The position numbers were made by a program, and so were the translations under genes. Below, piece by piece: positions 44,359-55,959 of a DNA stretch of 64,000 nucleotides. The notes beneath the pieces are model-generated. The model ran no database searches. It was not told the origin of the DNA and saw only the letters and a program-made list of their open reading frames with translations. Every line of letters begins with the position of its first letter. The stretch's first letter is position 1. Source of the stretch: Gymnothorax reevesii (taxonomy: Eukaryota; Chordata; Actinopteri; Anguilliformes; Muraenidae); contig CM056573.1 in NCBI GenBank assembly GCA_029721435.1, positions 2,746,001 through 2,810,000 on the forward strand, in the 5' to 3' direction.

Positions 44359-45207
44359 TATACGTTTATTCTAAACTTTCAATAAGAAATTAAAAATGCA
44401 AGTGAATGAAGTGAATTGAATTGAATTGATGCTTAATCAGGAAATGTGCTGTGGGCACAGGAGTCTGTTGTAAAAACGGGAGCTCGGGCTCATTTCTCTT
44501 GCAGTGTTTTCCTGCGGTTCTTCAGAGGTCAGGTGAGGTAAACCGATAACACAGCTGATCGTCTCTGGACTCTCGCAGACCAAACCCTGATCGAATGCCT
44601 TACAGGGCGCAGTTAGCACAGGACTGCGAGCTCTAGAGCTCAGAACCCAAAGAGCTGTTAGGGAAGAGAATTAACATTCCTGCATCAGGGTTTGGCTGCA
44701 GTATAAGCAGGCGTTGATGCGATCAGAACATCTTCGCCTCTTTCTGTACTCAGCAACATCGACTCGGACCTCGATGGCAGGACTCCAAGAGAGGAATATT
44801 CCCCCCCAATCAGACGGGGCCTGACGGACGTACAAAAGCACGACGAAGGATTCAAACTGAGAGGAAAATGGCTCCAACTTCTGTACAGTTTTATTCCTAA
44901 CAGTACCACATAAATTATGCATGTTTGGACATGTACCAGCAAAATACATAAATACTAAATGATCTGAGTGTTAATGCTGAAAAAAATAAAGCGAGGAAAA
45001 CTCTGGCAATGAATCATGAACAAATCACCAGGAAATGTCACAGTTATAAACCTTGAAAGCTGCGCCTGGTGTGAGTTCGCAGCCCAACAAAACCAACGAC
45101 ACCGAGAAAAGTTTTTTTTTTCTTTTCTTTTCAAAAGGCATCCCCAGTTACGGTGGCACAGAGTCTGTTGCAGTGACGGCTGGTTGTTATGATTGGCACT
45201 GACATGA
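44359..45207. other. Non-coding stretch, partial relation to the duplication
   Basis: GTTTGGCTGCAGTATAAGCA at 44688 resembles GTTTGGTTGAAGTATAACCA at 43072, just before copy A, so part of this stretch may belong to the same repeat. No gene. Confidence 0.4.
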
Positions 45208-45399
45208 TGAGACGCAGAAATAGGTGCTAAAGTGACGACCTTTTAGCCAAACTGTTTTGAGTAATGAGGGCTTGTTAACTTTTGTATCCTGTGGAGCTGT
45301 GTGTGAACAGTTGCAAGGAAAACATCTTTAATCCATCAAATCAGGGCGACGTGTACGACATTGAAAGCCTCCAGCATACTGCGCACTTGGACAACAGAC
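45208..45399 (+). repeat. Copy B of a ~190-bp direct duplication
   Basis: Second copy of the 43105-43288 sequence, about 2.1 kb away, with small indels. Identity looks to be around 80%. It runs directly into the dispersed repeat at 45418. Confidence 0.75.
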
Positions 45400-45417
45400 T
45401 GGTGTGTGTTCGTCTGT

Positions 45418-45757
45418 TCATCACGCTATACCACTTCTCCCTCACTGGGGTCGCAGGGGTGCTGGAGTCTATCCCAGCTGACTCCGGGCGAAAGGCAGGG
45501 ACCCACCCTGTACAGCTCACCCATCATCACAGGGCAACGCACCATTCACACACCATTCACTCTCACACTCATACCTGTGGGCAATTTACCGTCTCTAATT
45601 AGTCTGACATGCATGTCTTTAGACTGTGGGGGAAACCGGAGAACCGCAGGAAACCCACACAAACACGGGTATAACATGCAAACTCCACACAGAAAGGCCC
45701 CAGGGCGGATTCAAACCCACAACCATCCTGCTGTGAGGCAGCTATGCCACCCAAGCA
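45418..45757 (-). repeat. Dispersed fish repeat (ATGGATGGA-tailed type), minus
   Basis: Contains the widely dispersed fish sequence with TCTATCCCAGCTGACTCCGG, GACATGCATGTCTTTAGACTG and ATGCAAACTCCACACAGAAA. Related copies occur at 51300-51556 and 55133-55290 in the opposite orientation. Probably derived from the 3' part of a non-LTR element; the parent family is not certain. Confidence 0.75.
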
Positions 45758-47488
45758 ATTGAAACAAAATAAAAATGTAATTGAACTGGATTTGAATTCA
45801 ATTTAATTGATTCTCAAAAAGGCAATTACTGTGTCCAAAGGACTGCATGATTAAGATGGCGGCAGATGCTCACCTCTCCTTTCATGTTTCTCTCTCAGAA
45901 TCACATGACCTTTATCAGTGAGGACCGGAGCCCTTGAATGTCAAATGCAGCCAGTTTCCTGTGCGCTGATTTACTGGAGCCGAGTCGGACTGGGAACATC
46001 CATTACGAAAACAAGCAGAACGCCAGCCTAACTGATGACTGTGAACTTCTGGGAATCCACTGCTATTTGTCAAAGCGAACAATGCAAAGCGTCAGTGGAA
46101 GAAAACATACTGTATGTTTTCAAATGAAATGTACTTGGACAAAAAGTGTCTATACCAGTGCTGGTGTAAACCAGCTGAATACTCAGAGTTAAAATAACTT
46201 GAAGTGAATCTGACACATGAATGAAAGTCACCAGTAAGACCGTTTCATACATGAGACCCTGACATTTGAGAAAAGCCGGTTACTGCACTACATATGCAGT
46301 AAAAGTGACCGCAATCAGAAATTTCTAGTCTGATTACCCAGTGAGTCAAAAGATGAATTTGAGTCTGATTCTCGGTTTCTGACTAATATGCAGGACGGAG
46401 AAACAAAATATTAGTCACACATCAGTTCTCCAATGCTATTTCAAGGTCCAATTGTTCCTGGAAATGTTTGTCTGAAACTGCAGTGCAGTTTTGGTGAATA
46501 ACACATTGGAGAGTGAGTAATTCTAGGTGCATGCTGGGAAGGCGCAAGCCTGCGGAGATTCCATTTTCTTAACAGGTCAAATGCCGAGTGACTATTCAAA
46601 TTTTAAAAGCCCCTCAGTTGATGACTAGTGTTTTTTGGCTGGTGTGTAAAGCAAATTTACCGGCCAGTTGAACATTTTACAGGCATTTGGCTGGTGGCTA
46701 ATTTTGGTTCCAGGTTGCATTGGCTATTAAAACCGAATTCCAACTGATGTAAGCAACGTGTTCAAAAGTTAGCATCAGTCACGGTGTGCAGCTGCAGAAT
46801 TGGATGAGTAACTTCAGAAGGCCCATGTGATGCTGAAAGGGTACATGAACATTCCGGAACACATGGTGCCTCGTGGATTCGTTCAGCCAAGGCCAGTCTT
46901 CCATTGAACACATGGGACTGATTGTGGATACAAATGACAATGATGGAGACCCAGATCTGCTGATGAAGTGAAGTCCTTTATCAGGCAAAAAAGGGAACTA
47001 ATACCTCTTTTGAACACCAACAGATTGTCTTCAGTCCCAGAACAAATACTGAACATGTAATCTCCTTCTTACAGGTCAAATCCCTTCAATGGAATCATGC
47101 ATTCAGAGAACATTCTGGTGCGTTTGATATATTCATCGGAGGCTTGTTCAGGGAACTCAAACTGCAGCTATTGTTCACCTGTTATAAATACGTTCGGTGA
47201 ATCTTCGAGTTTCCGTAAGCACTGCGATAGCGAGAAACATGACAGCAGAACTGTGAGACTGAGTCCAAGGTAAAATTGTGATTCTTAGCGAAGATGGACC
47301 TTCACTTCATCAAATCGTGGTTACAGTGAGGGTTTCTAAGAGGCTAGGGCACGGCTCTCTAAACTGAACGGCAGAAACTGCAGCATTGAATCCAAAGTAC
47401 AATCAGACAGACTAAAAGTGCTCGAGCCATCAGAAGATAAACACAAACAGCTTCTTTCACTGAGAGAGAGAAAAGTAACTTCATCACA
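45758..47488. other. Non-coding stretch, nothing recognised
   Basis: No supported gene or repeat in about 1.7 kb. Confidence 0.5.
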
Positions 47489-47493
47489 GATAC

Positions 47494-48765
47494 TGTTGTG
47501 ATTCTGCTGTTTGCTCATGTTCTGTTCTGCATTGACCATTTAATGCCTTGCATATTCTGACTGACCTGTGTTTCTGAATTATTGCTCTTGTCTGACTATC
47601 CTTTGTACTATGTATTGTGTACTGGTTACCTTGATTTGTCATGTTTTATCTTAGATTACTTTTCCATGTTTTACATTTTGCCCCGATCAAATTCCGGTTC
47701 ATGTTTTCCATTTTGCTTTGCACTTTGTCTCCCCCGTCTGGTCTCATGTCTTGTCATTGCACTCAGCCCCAGTCTTGTGTTTCACTCTTCGGGTGATTTA
47801 TTGGATTCTGGTTTTCAATCTTCCTTCCGATCTCGTTTGCTGGCTTCACTCTTCTTTTCTATCTACTAACAACACTAACAGTTTATTATTTTCTCCTGAG
47901 ATTACTAACAACAACTAACCTTGTATATAATACTAACTTACTAACGAGCACCAAGGATTTGTAAAGTTGCACTTACTAATTAATTAACAATCTCTCAGCA
48001 CTCGCCCTGTTCTAGTCTCCGCCTCTTGTCTCTCCCTGATTACCTTTGCTGCATTTTCTGTGAAAGCTCACACCTGATCGCGCTGTCCTGTTTCTCATTA
48101 ATCTATGCACGTTAGAAACTCTGTGACTGGAGTCGTATGTTTATTCATAGGAATGTCTCGTGTTCCCTGTCCGCGTTTTGGCTTTGACCAATTTTATGTG
48201 ATTAGGTTCTCCCTCATGTGCCTTCCCCTGTAATCAGTCTGACTCTCTGCACCTGTGATTTTCCCCATGTGATCTTCCCAGAAGTGTATATTAGGTGTCT
48301 TTTCACAGCCACTCTCTGTCTGATCGTTTTCCTCAGTCTTCTTGTGCCATGTTTCATTTTGCCTTGATTATTCAGTGTTTATCTTTCTGACCGGACCCCC
48401 TTACTCGATTTTTGCCTTTGTGATTTTGGATTATTGTTGCATCTGTGTGTTTTGACCTTTTTCTGTCCGACCACGAGATCTCTGTTTGCTGCCCTGGTAA
48501 CGATTCGGATTACGTCCATTGGATTCTGGCTTTGCTTCTCTGTTATACCTATTCCTGTAAACCAGACCCATTTCTGTCCGACTACGATTACTGTGATTGC
48601 TGCCCTGGTTTTTGATCCTATTTTTGCCCAAGTGGATTTTGATTTTTGGATTGTGAACTCTGTACTTTTTGCTTCTGCCCTGCGGGGGTCCTCCCCCTTT
48701 ATTAATAAAACAAGTTCTACTGCATTTCCTGGTTCTCGTGACTGATTCCTGATTGCATCATTACA
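47494..48765 (+). mobile_element. Solo LTR of the sushi-type family
   Basis: 1272 bp from TGTTGTGATTCTG to GCATCATTACA, flanked by GATAC on both sides (47489-47493, 48766-48770), which proves a clean insertion. The TATATTA box (48287-48293) lies 31 nt before GTCTGATCGT (48318 onward). It is colinear with the 5' LTR at 20832-21969. Left behind by LTR-LTR recombination. Internal open frames are not genes. Confidence 0.92.
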
Positions 48766-48954
48766 GATACAGAATTTGCCAAATAAATACTACTAAACTG
48801 CAGTTGGCAAAAGTGCTTTCATAAAGAGAGCTACCGAGCAAAGCGCCCAGAGGTCGAGTGGCAGTTTTTAAAACTACGATTCAGGAAGAGAATCAAGGCC
48901 AAATGCATCTCATGGGTTGAGACATACCAGTATTTCACAGTGGATCCCTGTTAA

Positions 48955-49400
48955 AAAAAAAGTCTAATTTGAAACTGATGGTAGTAACACAAGACTGTAT
49001 TCATGGATATGAGGGGGGGGGGGGGTGCCAACACAGTGTATCAGGAAACAGTAAAACACAGTGGTGGGAATATTCATGTTTGGAGGTGCTTTGCCTTCTC
49101 TGGAATTTGACACCTTCACCTCATCAACTACATCCTGATAAGGGAGAGGTATTATTCCAGTCTTCAGAGACACGCGGTACCTTCTTGTTTGCATCTTTGG
49201 GGAAGGATTCGTACTGCAGCAGGATGATGACCTGAAACATCTCAAAGCTTTGCAACAACTACTTGAAAAGCAAAGAATATTAAGGAGTGCTGTCATGTGC
49301 TTTCATCCAAAGTCACCTGACCTCAACCCTCCTGAACATTTAAAGAGCACTTGAAGAGTAATAAAGCCAAGGATCTGTGACATCACAGGAAGCTCTGTCT
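48955..49400 (+). pseudogene. Decayed Tc1/mariner transposase relic
   Basis: Out-of-frame pieces resemble the Tc1 catalytic domain: GNIHVWRCFAFSG (pattern VMVWGCFS), a decayed DDDLKHLKALQ where QDNDPKHTAK is expected, and HPKSPDLNPPEHLK (pattern SPDLNPIEHLW). Many stops. A run of 13 G lies at about 49012-49024. Termini not identified. Confidence 0.55.
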
Positions 49401-50106
49401 GGAATAACATGAGTCATCAGGTCTCACACAAAGTGAGTGAGTCCACATGAGCTTGAGTACATTCTGTTATAACAGCAGAGGAACACAACAAATTCTGATT
49501 TATTCTGAAATCCATGTCCATTTATTAAAGATTCAGCTTTTCACTCTGTTCAGACCTGCATGGGAAAAGCACTGAGCTGAAAATGTAATAGAAAGAAATT
49601 CTCCTTTCAATAAACTCAAGCCTGGGTCTCACACACGTCAAGACAAACTGAGGTTATTTTGGCCAAGCAATGCTACATGCTAAGGTTAAATCAAAAAATA
49701 ATGTGAAATAACTTGAAGTACATCATCTCATTTGGAAGATACTTTGATTGGGAGCAAATGGACAACATAAAACACATGTGAGGGTCCAGAGGCTGTTGAG
49801 CACCCTGGAGGGAAGTAACATTTAAAATACCAGAAGTGCCTTTGCGCTGAAGAATACCTGTGGAAAAATACATCAATAAAACAATTCCTTTAACCATTTA
49901 CCCTAATAAAAATAGCTTAAGGCCCATACCTTGTACCAGTTTGGGGTGGGTCTGCAAGCTGGATATGTAAGTGCTCAGTGTCTCTGCGTGTGTGTGGGGG
50001 GGGGGGTCATTCCACCGTGACACAGCCAAAGCAGACCAGAGACACAGCAGAGCAGAAATTAAAAGCATTGATACTGGCCAAACTGAGTATCGAGTGTATG
50101 TGCTAA
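49401..50106. other. Non-coding stretch, nothing recognised
   Basis: A G-run follows a short TGTGTG stretch near 49990-50006. No gene. Confidence 0.5.
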
Positions 50107-51774
50107 CACTATCAGGTCCATAAACGTTTGGGCGTTTGACAATTCTGTACCATATTGGATATGGGATTAAATAGTGGGGGTTAGCGGAAAATGCAAACTT
50201 TCAAATTACGGAACTTTTTCGTTTCCCTCCTTCTGAATGTAATTGGACATGTGGAGTTGAATTAAAGTCAGGCATTTGCATTTGGAATCTGAAGCTGTTC
50301 ACAGTCCATGGGAATTTTAAAAAATATCTGCTACTGCCAGTGAAGTAAACCATCATTAGGTTGAGCAATCAATTAAAAAACCCTCACAAAATGGCAAAAA
50401 ACAACAGTAGCCAAATCAGCCATTCTGTTCATTCTTAAAAATTTACAATACTCCAGTGAGCACAGGAACACCAAGCGGCCTTGAAACTTACAAATAGCAA
50501 CAGTGCTGGATGGCAAGAAAATTCTATGTCAGGTGAAGAAAATCTTTTCACAACAATTGGCCAGATCAAGACCGCTCTCCCGGAGGTATGCGAGCGTCAA
50601 TATCAACAACCGAGAGCAGAGACATACAGAGGATTTTACTGCAAGAATTAAAACGCTGAGAAGTCTCAAAATCAAGAATTTTCAAAAATCATATGAAAAA
50701 CCATGGCACAATATCCTTGGCAAGTGAAACAAAGATGACCTTGTCCCAGAATAATGGGAAGCGTAGAGTTTGGAGAAGGGAAAAGACTGCTAATGATTCA
50801 AAGCATACCATTTAATCTGTGGCAGATGCTCATCGTGGTCATGCGTGGGCATGTATGGCCGCCACTGAAGCTGAATCTGTTGTAATTATTGATTATTTTA
50901 AAGCTGGCATAAGCTGCAACACAAATTCTTCATTCTATGTGGCTGTATGTTGCGTCATAACTCATTTCATGGTGCTTCCCAGTGCAGATGGACAATATCT
51001 TAAAGCACTAAAGAAACTAACCCCCCAATTTTTTTGAGCCAAAGTGAAATTTTCTACAATTTTTAAGTCAATTAACTGTTCTGAATCCAAAGGGTCGTCC
51101 CTTCCATGTGCTGAAGCATGATGCCCAAGAAAAGACAGGACCTGAGGAGCCCTGCAGTGAGGCCCGGCAGAGCATCGACAGAGAGGAAGCCCAGTATGTG
51201 GTGATGTGTATGAGTTCCAGGCTTCAGGCACTCATTGACTGCAAAAAGATTGCCAAAGAGTATTAAAAATGAGAATGTAATTTATTTTGATGTCTGTCGG
51301 TTTGCATGGGTTTCCCTGAGGAAATTCTGTTTCCTCCCACAGTCCAGAGACATGCAGTCAGGCTAACTGGAGGCTGTAAATTGCCCACCGGTATGAGTGT
51401 GAGAGTGAATGGTGTGTGAATGGTGTGTTGCCCTCTGATGATGGGTGAGCTGTACAGGGTGGGTCCCTGCCTGTCGCCCAGAGTCAGCTGGGATAGGCTC
51501 CAGCTCCCATGTGACCCCAGTGAGGAAGAGGTGGTTTAGATAATGGATGGATGAATTCTGTTAGCTTGCCTAAATAATTGGAACCCTTAAGACTGAAGGG
51601 ACCATGTATAAAATTGGTTGGAATTCCCACATGATAAATACAATGCAAAACTCCTTGAAGGAAACCTCTTTAACCGCACCTGATCGATTAATTTCAAATC
51701 TACTGAGATGACATACAGAAACAAAATCACGAAAATACATATTGCCAGTGTCCAAATACTTACTGACATAAGTG
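50107..51774 (+). mobile_element. Decayed Tc1-like transposon with nested repeat
   Basis: The left end CACTATCAGGTCCATAAACG and right end (CCAAATACTTACTGACATAAGTG) are degraded inverse versions of the common fish Tc1 terminus (CAGTCAGGTCCATAAATATT type). TA follows on the right. Transposase pieces are readable between: VKKIFSQQLARSRPLSRRY and QRHTEDFTARIKTLRSLK near 50530-50690, and ARQSIDREEAQYVVMCMS followed by SRLQALIDCKKIAKEY near 51170-51265. A dispersed repeat is inserted at 51300-51556. Confidence 0.75.
51300..51556 (+). repeat. Dispersed fish repeat (ATGGATGGA-tailed) nested in Tc1
   Basis: Starts GGTTTGCATGGGTTTCC, includes TTTCCTCCCACAGTCCAGAG and GGGATAGGCTCCAG, and ends GATAATGGATGGATGA. 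It interrupts the 3' untranslated part of the older Tc1 element. This orientation shows the simple ATGG tail at the 3' end. Confidence 0.75.
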
Positions 51775-51775
51775 T

Positions 51776-52698
51776 ATATATACAGTCTGTATTTCTATAT
51801 TTCTCAGATGGAGAGCAGCACGGAAATGCAGTAAGAGCTCCAGGCCTCAGGCGATGGTGAAAAACAGACCTTTAATGCTCCTGTAGCGGAGCACTCATGT
51901 CCTGCTCAGGAGCAGCGCTTACATTAGGCCGACAGCAGTATCCATACAGACATGCGGCTCAGTGGGGTCCTATCCTGCCTGCCAGCCCTAATGACTCTCC
52001 CGTTTATTTCCCAGCATGCAGCTGGCAGCTGCCACAGAAGACCCATGGCTGTCTGAGTACAGGTGAACTGCGTACGCGCAAAATCTTATTTAATGCCCTC
52101 AACAACGGACCAAAGCACTGCTGAAGGCATAAGTCAGGATGACAGAATGACAATCAACGACATGGGAAAACGTTGACAGGTTGACCTTGGAGGGGTTTCA
52201 GTGTGGCAACATTATTTAGGGGGCGTAAAGAAAGTGATAAACCAGCCAACATGACTTACAGACCGTGATCTCCAGCACAGCCCCCTTGTTAACTTCTCTC
52301 CACAGAAAGCTCATCTCTGAAGCCCTAAATTGGCCCTTAAGCACATGTATAAAATCTAGTCTCTGCCAGAGGACCATTCCCTGTCGCAAAAAATAGACCA
52401 CTAGGCTAGACAATCCTGTGAATGAAAACAAGTATACTATGGCTCAGAATGAAATTTGTTCATGAGGTCTGAGATATCGTAGTACACTACACTGATCAGG
52501 AAACCGCTCTGCTATGACCATCAAGTGATCCGATCTTCGGCATTGTGCACTTTTATCTGTTTACTATTCTCAAATCAATTTTGCAGCTCTAACAAATTCA
52601 GTTTTTAGTCAGAGATAACCTGACTGAACTCCAAATCCAGTTTTTAAATGATGATTCCATTTATTGAAGGAAAAAAGCGACCCAGCCTTACCTGACCT
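51776..52698. other. Non-coding stretch, nothing recognised
   Basis: No supported gene or repeat. Confidence 0.5.
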
Positions 52699-52867
52699 GG
52701 GGGTATTCCACAAAGCGGGGTAACTTAGTAAGCCCGGCTTTTTCACAAAGCGAAACCTGAAAACTATTCAAATCTGGAAGATGGACTGAAAAAAATACAG
52801 CTCTCCGGGTTTTACTTTGTCCAAAAGCCAGGCTTACTCAGTTACCCAGCTTTGTGGAATACCCCCC
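52699..52867. mobile_element. Palindromic MITE, GGGGGTATTCC termini
   Basis: Begins GGGGGTATTCCACAAAGC and ends with the inverse, GCTTTGTGGAATACCCCCC. The arms continue through GGGTAACTTAGTAAGCC and its near-inverse (GGCTTACTCAGTTACCC), about 45 bp. Similar GGGGTATTCC-ended MITEs are common in fish. No clear target duplication and no coding capacity. Confidence 0.75.
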
Positions 52868-53206
52868 GATATTAAAAAAATAACAATGACTAAATCAACC
52901 AATTAAATGCTTTTACTCTCACTCCCTGGCATGACCACTACCAGCCCTGTTGAATCTAACCATCACATAACCCCTGTTTGTTGTTTTTAAACTAGGCGCC
53001 ATTTTGTGACGCGATCACATGACCCGCTCTTCCCTCCAGAGGCTAATCACAGACCACACATTCAATAACAGGCTTTATTTTGATCTCAATTGCACACCTG
53101 TAGAATTTCGTGACTGACAGATATATAAACATCTGGAAAATTCTCAATGTCGATTATGTGGTAGTTAACCCCAACAATAATCATCTTAGGGCCGCATTTT
53201 GCCATG

Positions 53207-53217
53207 ACACACACACA

Positions 53218-53258
<41 letters not shown>
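53207..53258. repeat. (AC)n microsatellite
   Basis: About 52 bp, adjoining the CCCTAA-like repeat element. Confidence 0.95.
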
Positions 53259-53260
<2 letters not shown>

Positions 53261-53277
53261 CAACACACACAAATAGA

Positions 53278-53565
53278 TATGTTGGGTTTTCATGTCTTTT
53301 GGGGACATGCCATGGACTTGCATTTGTTCCCTAACTCCATACCCTGACCTTAACTCTCAGCAGTACATACCTAACCTTAACTGTATCCCAACCCTAACCT
53401 TAGCCTCAAACCCAGATCTTACTTTATCCGTAACCTTATCCCAACCCTAACCTTAACCTCTAATCCTAACCTTAACCTCACCCTAAACTTAACCTCTAAC
53501 CCTAAAATAGCTCAATTTCCTCATGGGGACCTGAAAAAGTCCCCATAAGGATGAATTTTCATTGC
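53278..53565 (+). repeat. Dispersed repeat with degenerate CCCTAA-like core
   Basis: A core (53340-53510) of irregular CCTAACCTTAAC units is framed by TTTTGGGGACATGCCATGGA on the left and CCTCATGGGGACC on the right. The right part holds the hairpin GGGGAC...GTCCCC (53525-53544). The framing words are shared with a known class of dispersed fish repeats, so this is not simply a telomere remnant. Confidence 0.65.
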
Positions 53566-55132
53566 ACTTCTACAGATGTTTCTAACATGAAAATCAGATC
53601 ATGAGATTGATACTGAACAAGCCCACTTCACCTTTATTTCTACCCAAGGAGCCCCTGATTGAGTCGTCCTCTGCGCTCAGCCCTGTAGGCTGCTGCTCTT
53701 CATGGCCAATTTATATGAATATTATACCTGAAATATTCAGCAATCATCAATTCACTATTCATCCGCATAACTCCTGATCAAGGTCATGGGGAGCGAAACC
53801 TCTCACTCACAGGGACGCAGGACTATGGGAAATTTAGACTTAAGAGTTTGCCTGGAAAGTCCTTGGAATGCGAAAGAAAACATGAGTTTGAAAAAACCCA
53901 CAGAAGCAGGAGAGTAATAGCTGGCCAGACCAGATTTAAAAAGCTCTTGCTGAGGGGAGAAAACGCTACCGACTGTGCAGCACCGTGCCAATCCAAAATC
54001 CCACTCCAAAATTATCGCAAATAATATGGAATCGGCCAACCTTCACTGCCATAACAGTCTCCAGGCATCTGAAAGACTTTCAATTAGGTGCTGAAAACGA
54101 CCATCCCATAATCACCCTCACCATCAATTGTCACGTCACCTCCTCACTCTGCTCTGGTAAAACTCTAGATGGCACTTCAGACCCCTCACTTACAGCACGG
54201 ACTTCCAGCTTCCATTTCAGGTGCTGCATTTTAAATCTGTTCTCACATTAGGATTTTGAAGCGCTTAGTACTGCCCGTCGCCCCTCCCTTACTGAAGGCT
54301 CCATTGGAAATAACTGCAGTAGTGAGAATGTAAATAAAGCACATGCAGGAGGGATAACACTTTCCACATCATGGAGCAGAACTGAATTAAAAATACCCTA
54401 AAAACAGCTGAAATTCTGTCCTGTAGCCCATATTTTATACATCACTTTTAGAGTATGTTATATACAGCCTATGCAAGCTTAAAATGATTCTTCATAAATA
54501 GACAATATTCCAGGTGAAACATGCAGAAGATGCATTAAATGTGGCTCATTCACTCTGTGCCTTCGCTCATTCTAACGCAAATGTCCCAGTTTAATCAAGA
54601 TATTCACTCAGTGTCACTCAGAGCTCTGTCTCCAGACTCAGTCAACATATACTTATCCTGAACAAATATGAAAGAGTCTAACTGAACTCAAAAGGCTGAT
54701 GTGGTACATTTCAGATGCTAAAAACTTAATTTCAAAAAGAGCTGGACATTCTTTTCCGCCCATCACTAATTGCTGGATTTAAAATGAATGGATTACAACC
54801 AACCAGATGGGCAGAGCTAAACTGTTGAAGATCACCTGTACAAGATCAGGCACAAGCAGGACCAAAAACACCGGAAATCACTGCCATTTAACACAAAGCC
54901 AATGTGTTGTTTCCCCACAAAACACCAGAATGGATGGAGTATGAGGTGATGTTGAACACAGAACTGACGCTCCTGAAACCAAATACAAACCCCAGAGTTG
55001 GAATGATTGGAGAGCAAGAGCTGACCCTCTGGTTTGCCTGTAGAACCTGTGCTGTGACTCAGAGGTTCTCCAATGACTGAATGACTGTAATAACGGGACC
55101 GCAGGGCATCTTTCATTACACCGATCGCCTGC
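53566..55132. other. Non-coding stretch, nothing recognised
   Basis: No supported gene or repeat in about 1.5 kb. Confidence 0.5.
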
Positions 55133-55290
55133 AGGGGGGTGAGAGTGTGAGTGAACGGTGTGTGACCCCTGAGATGTACTGACGCACTGTCCTGGGTGTG
55201 TTCCCGCCTCTGCCCCAGAGCATGCTGGGATAGGCTCCACCTCTCTGTGAGCCTGACCCAGAATACGTGAGTTAAATGAGAGATGGATGG
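55133..55290 (+). repeat. Dispersed fish repeat (ATGGATGGA-tailed), short copy
   Basis: Contains GTGAGAGTGTGAGTGAACGG and GCTGGGATAGGCTCCACC and ends GAGAGATGGATGGA. Same family and orientation as 51300-51556. Confidence 0.7.
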
Positions 55291-55499
55291 ACCTGGAGGA
55301 TGCTGAACTCAGGTAAAGCTCACAGCATCTGTATTTCGCTCATTAAGGCTGCCTTTGCTTAGCTGTGAAACACACAGACCGTCCCAATGGCCGACCGGTA
55401 TCACAGAGATCACTCCAGAACATTCCATTACTCTGGCTCCAGTGGTACTACAGATACTTACAACAAGGTCAGTTCACCTAGCTGCTGATGCGAAAAGGG

Positions 55500-55959
55500 T
55501 CCCCTTTTCAGTACTGTGGGGCCATTCAGGCTGCATATTTACTGCGTCAGGGCCCATCAGCCATCTGGATTCAAAGCATCCATAACCTCAGGACACATCA
55601 TGGCTTCTGACCAGCTGATTACTGCAGTCAAGACCTGGCAGAGCATCTTAAGGGAAACAGTTCAGCATCTGGTGTTGAGATCCATATTTCCAGCAGTCAT
55701 TGACCGCAAACGATTTTCTGCCAAATGTTAGTTTGTCCAAATACTTTCGAGCCCTGAAATTTGGGGTTACTTTGTATAAAATGGTTGTAATTCCTAAAAG
55801 ATACATACAATATTTTAAGAAAAAGCACTAAAATTAAACCTGAAAGTGTACCCTTCAAGCACACCTTGATTGGTTCTTTTCAAATCCATTTTTGAGGCAT
55901 TGAGAGTCAAAATGATGAAATTTCTGTCACTGTCCAAGTACTTATGGACCTGACTGTGT
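55500..55959 (+). pseudogene. Tc1-like transposon 3' relic with transposase C-terminus
   Basis: A reading frame ending at 55731 gives AVKTWQSILRETVQHLVLRS followed by IFPAVIDRKRFSAKC, the C-terminal tail of a fish Tc1 transposase (pattern AWQSITRDETQRLVMSM...IDCKGFATKY). A right terminus TCCAAGTACTTATGGACCTG then ACTGTGTA ends near 55959. The 5' part of the element was not found. Confidence 0.65.

Noticed and set aside
45889..45921. Pyrimidine tract and CAG acceptor-like site followed by AATCACATGACC
   Set aside because: No acceptable donor within a plausible exon length.
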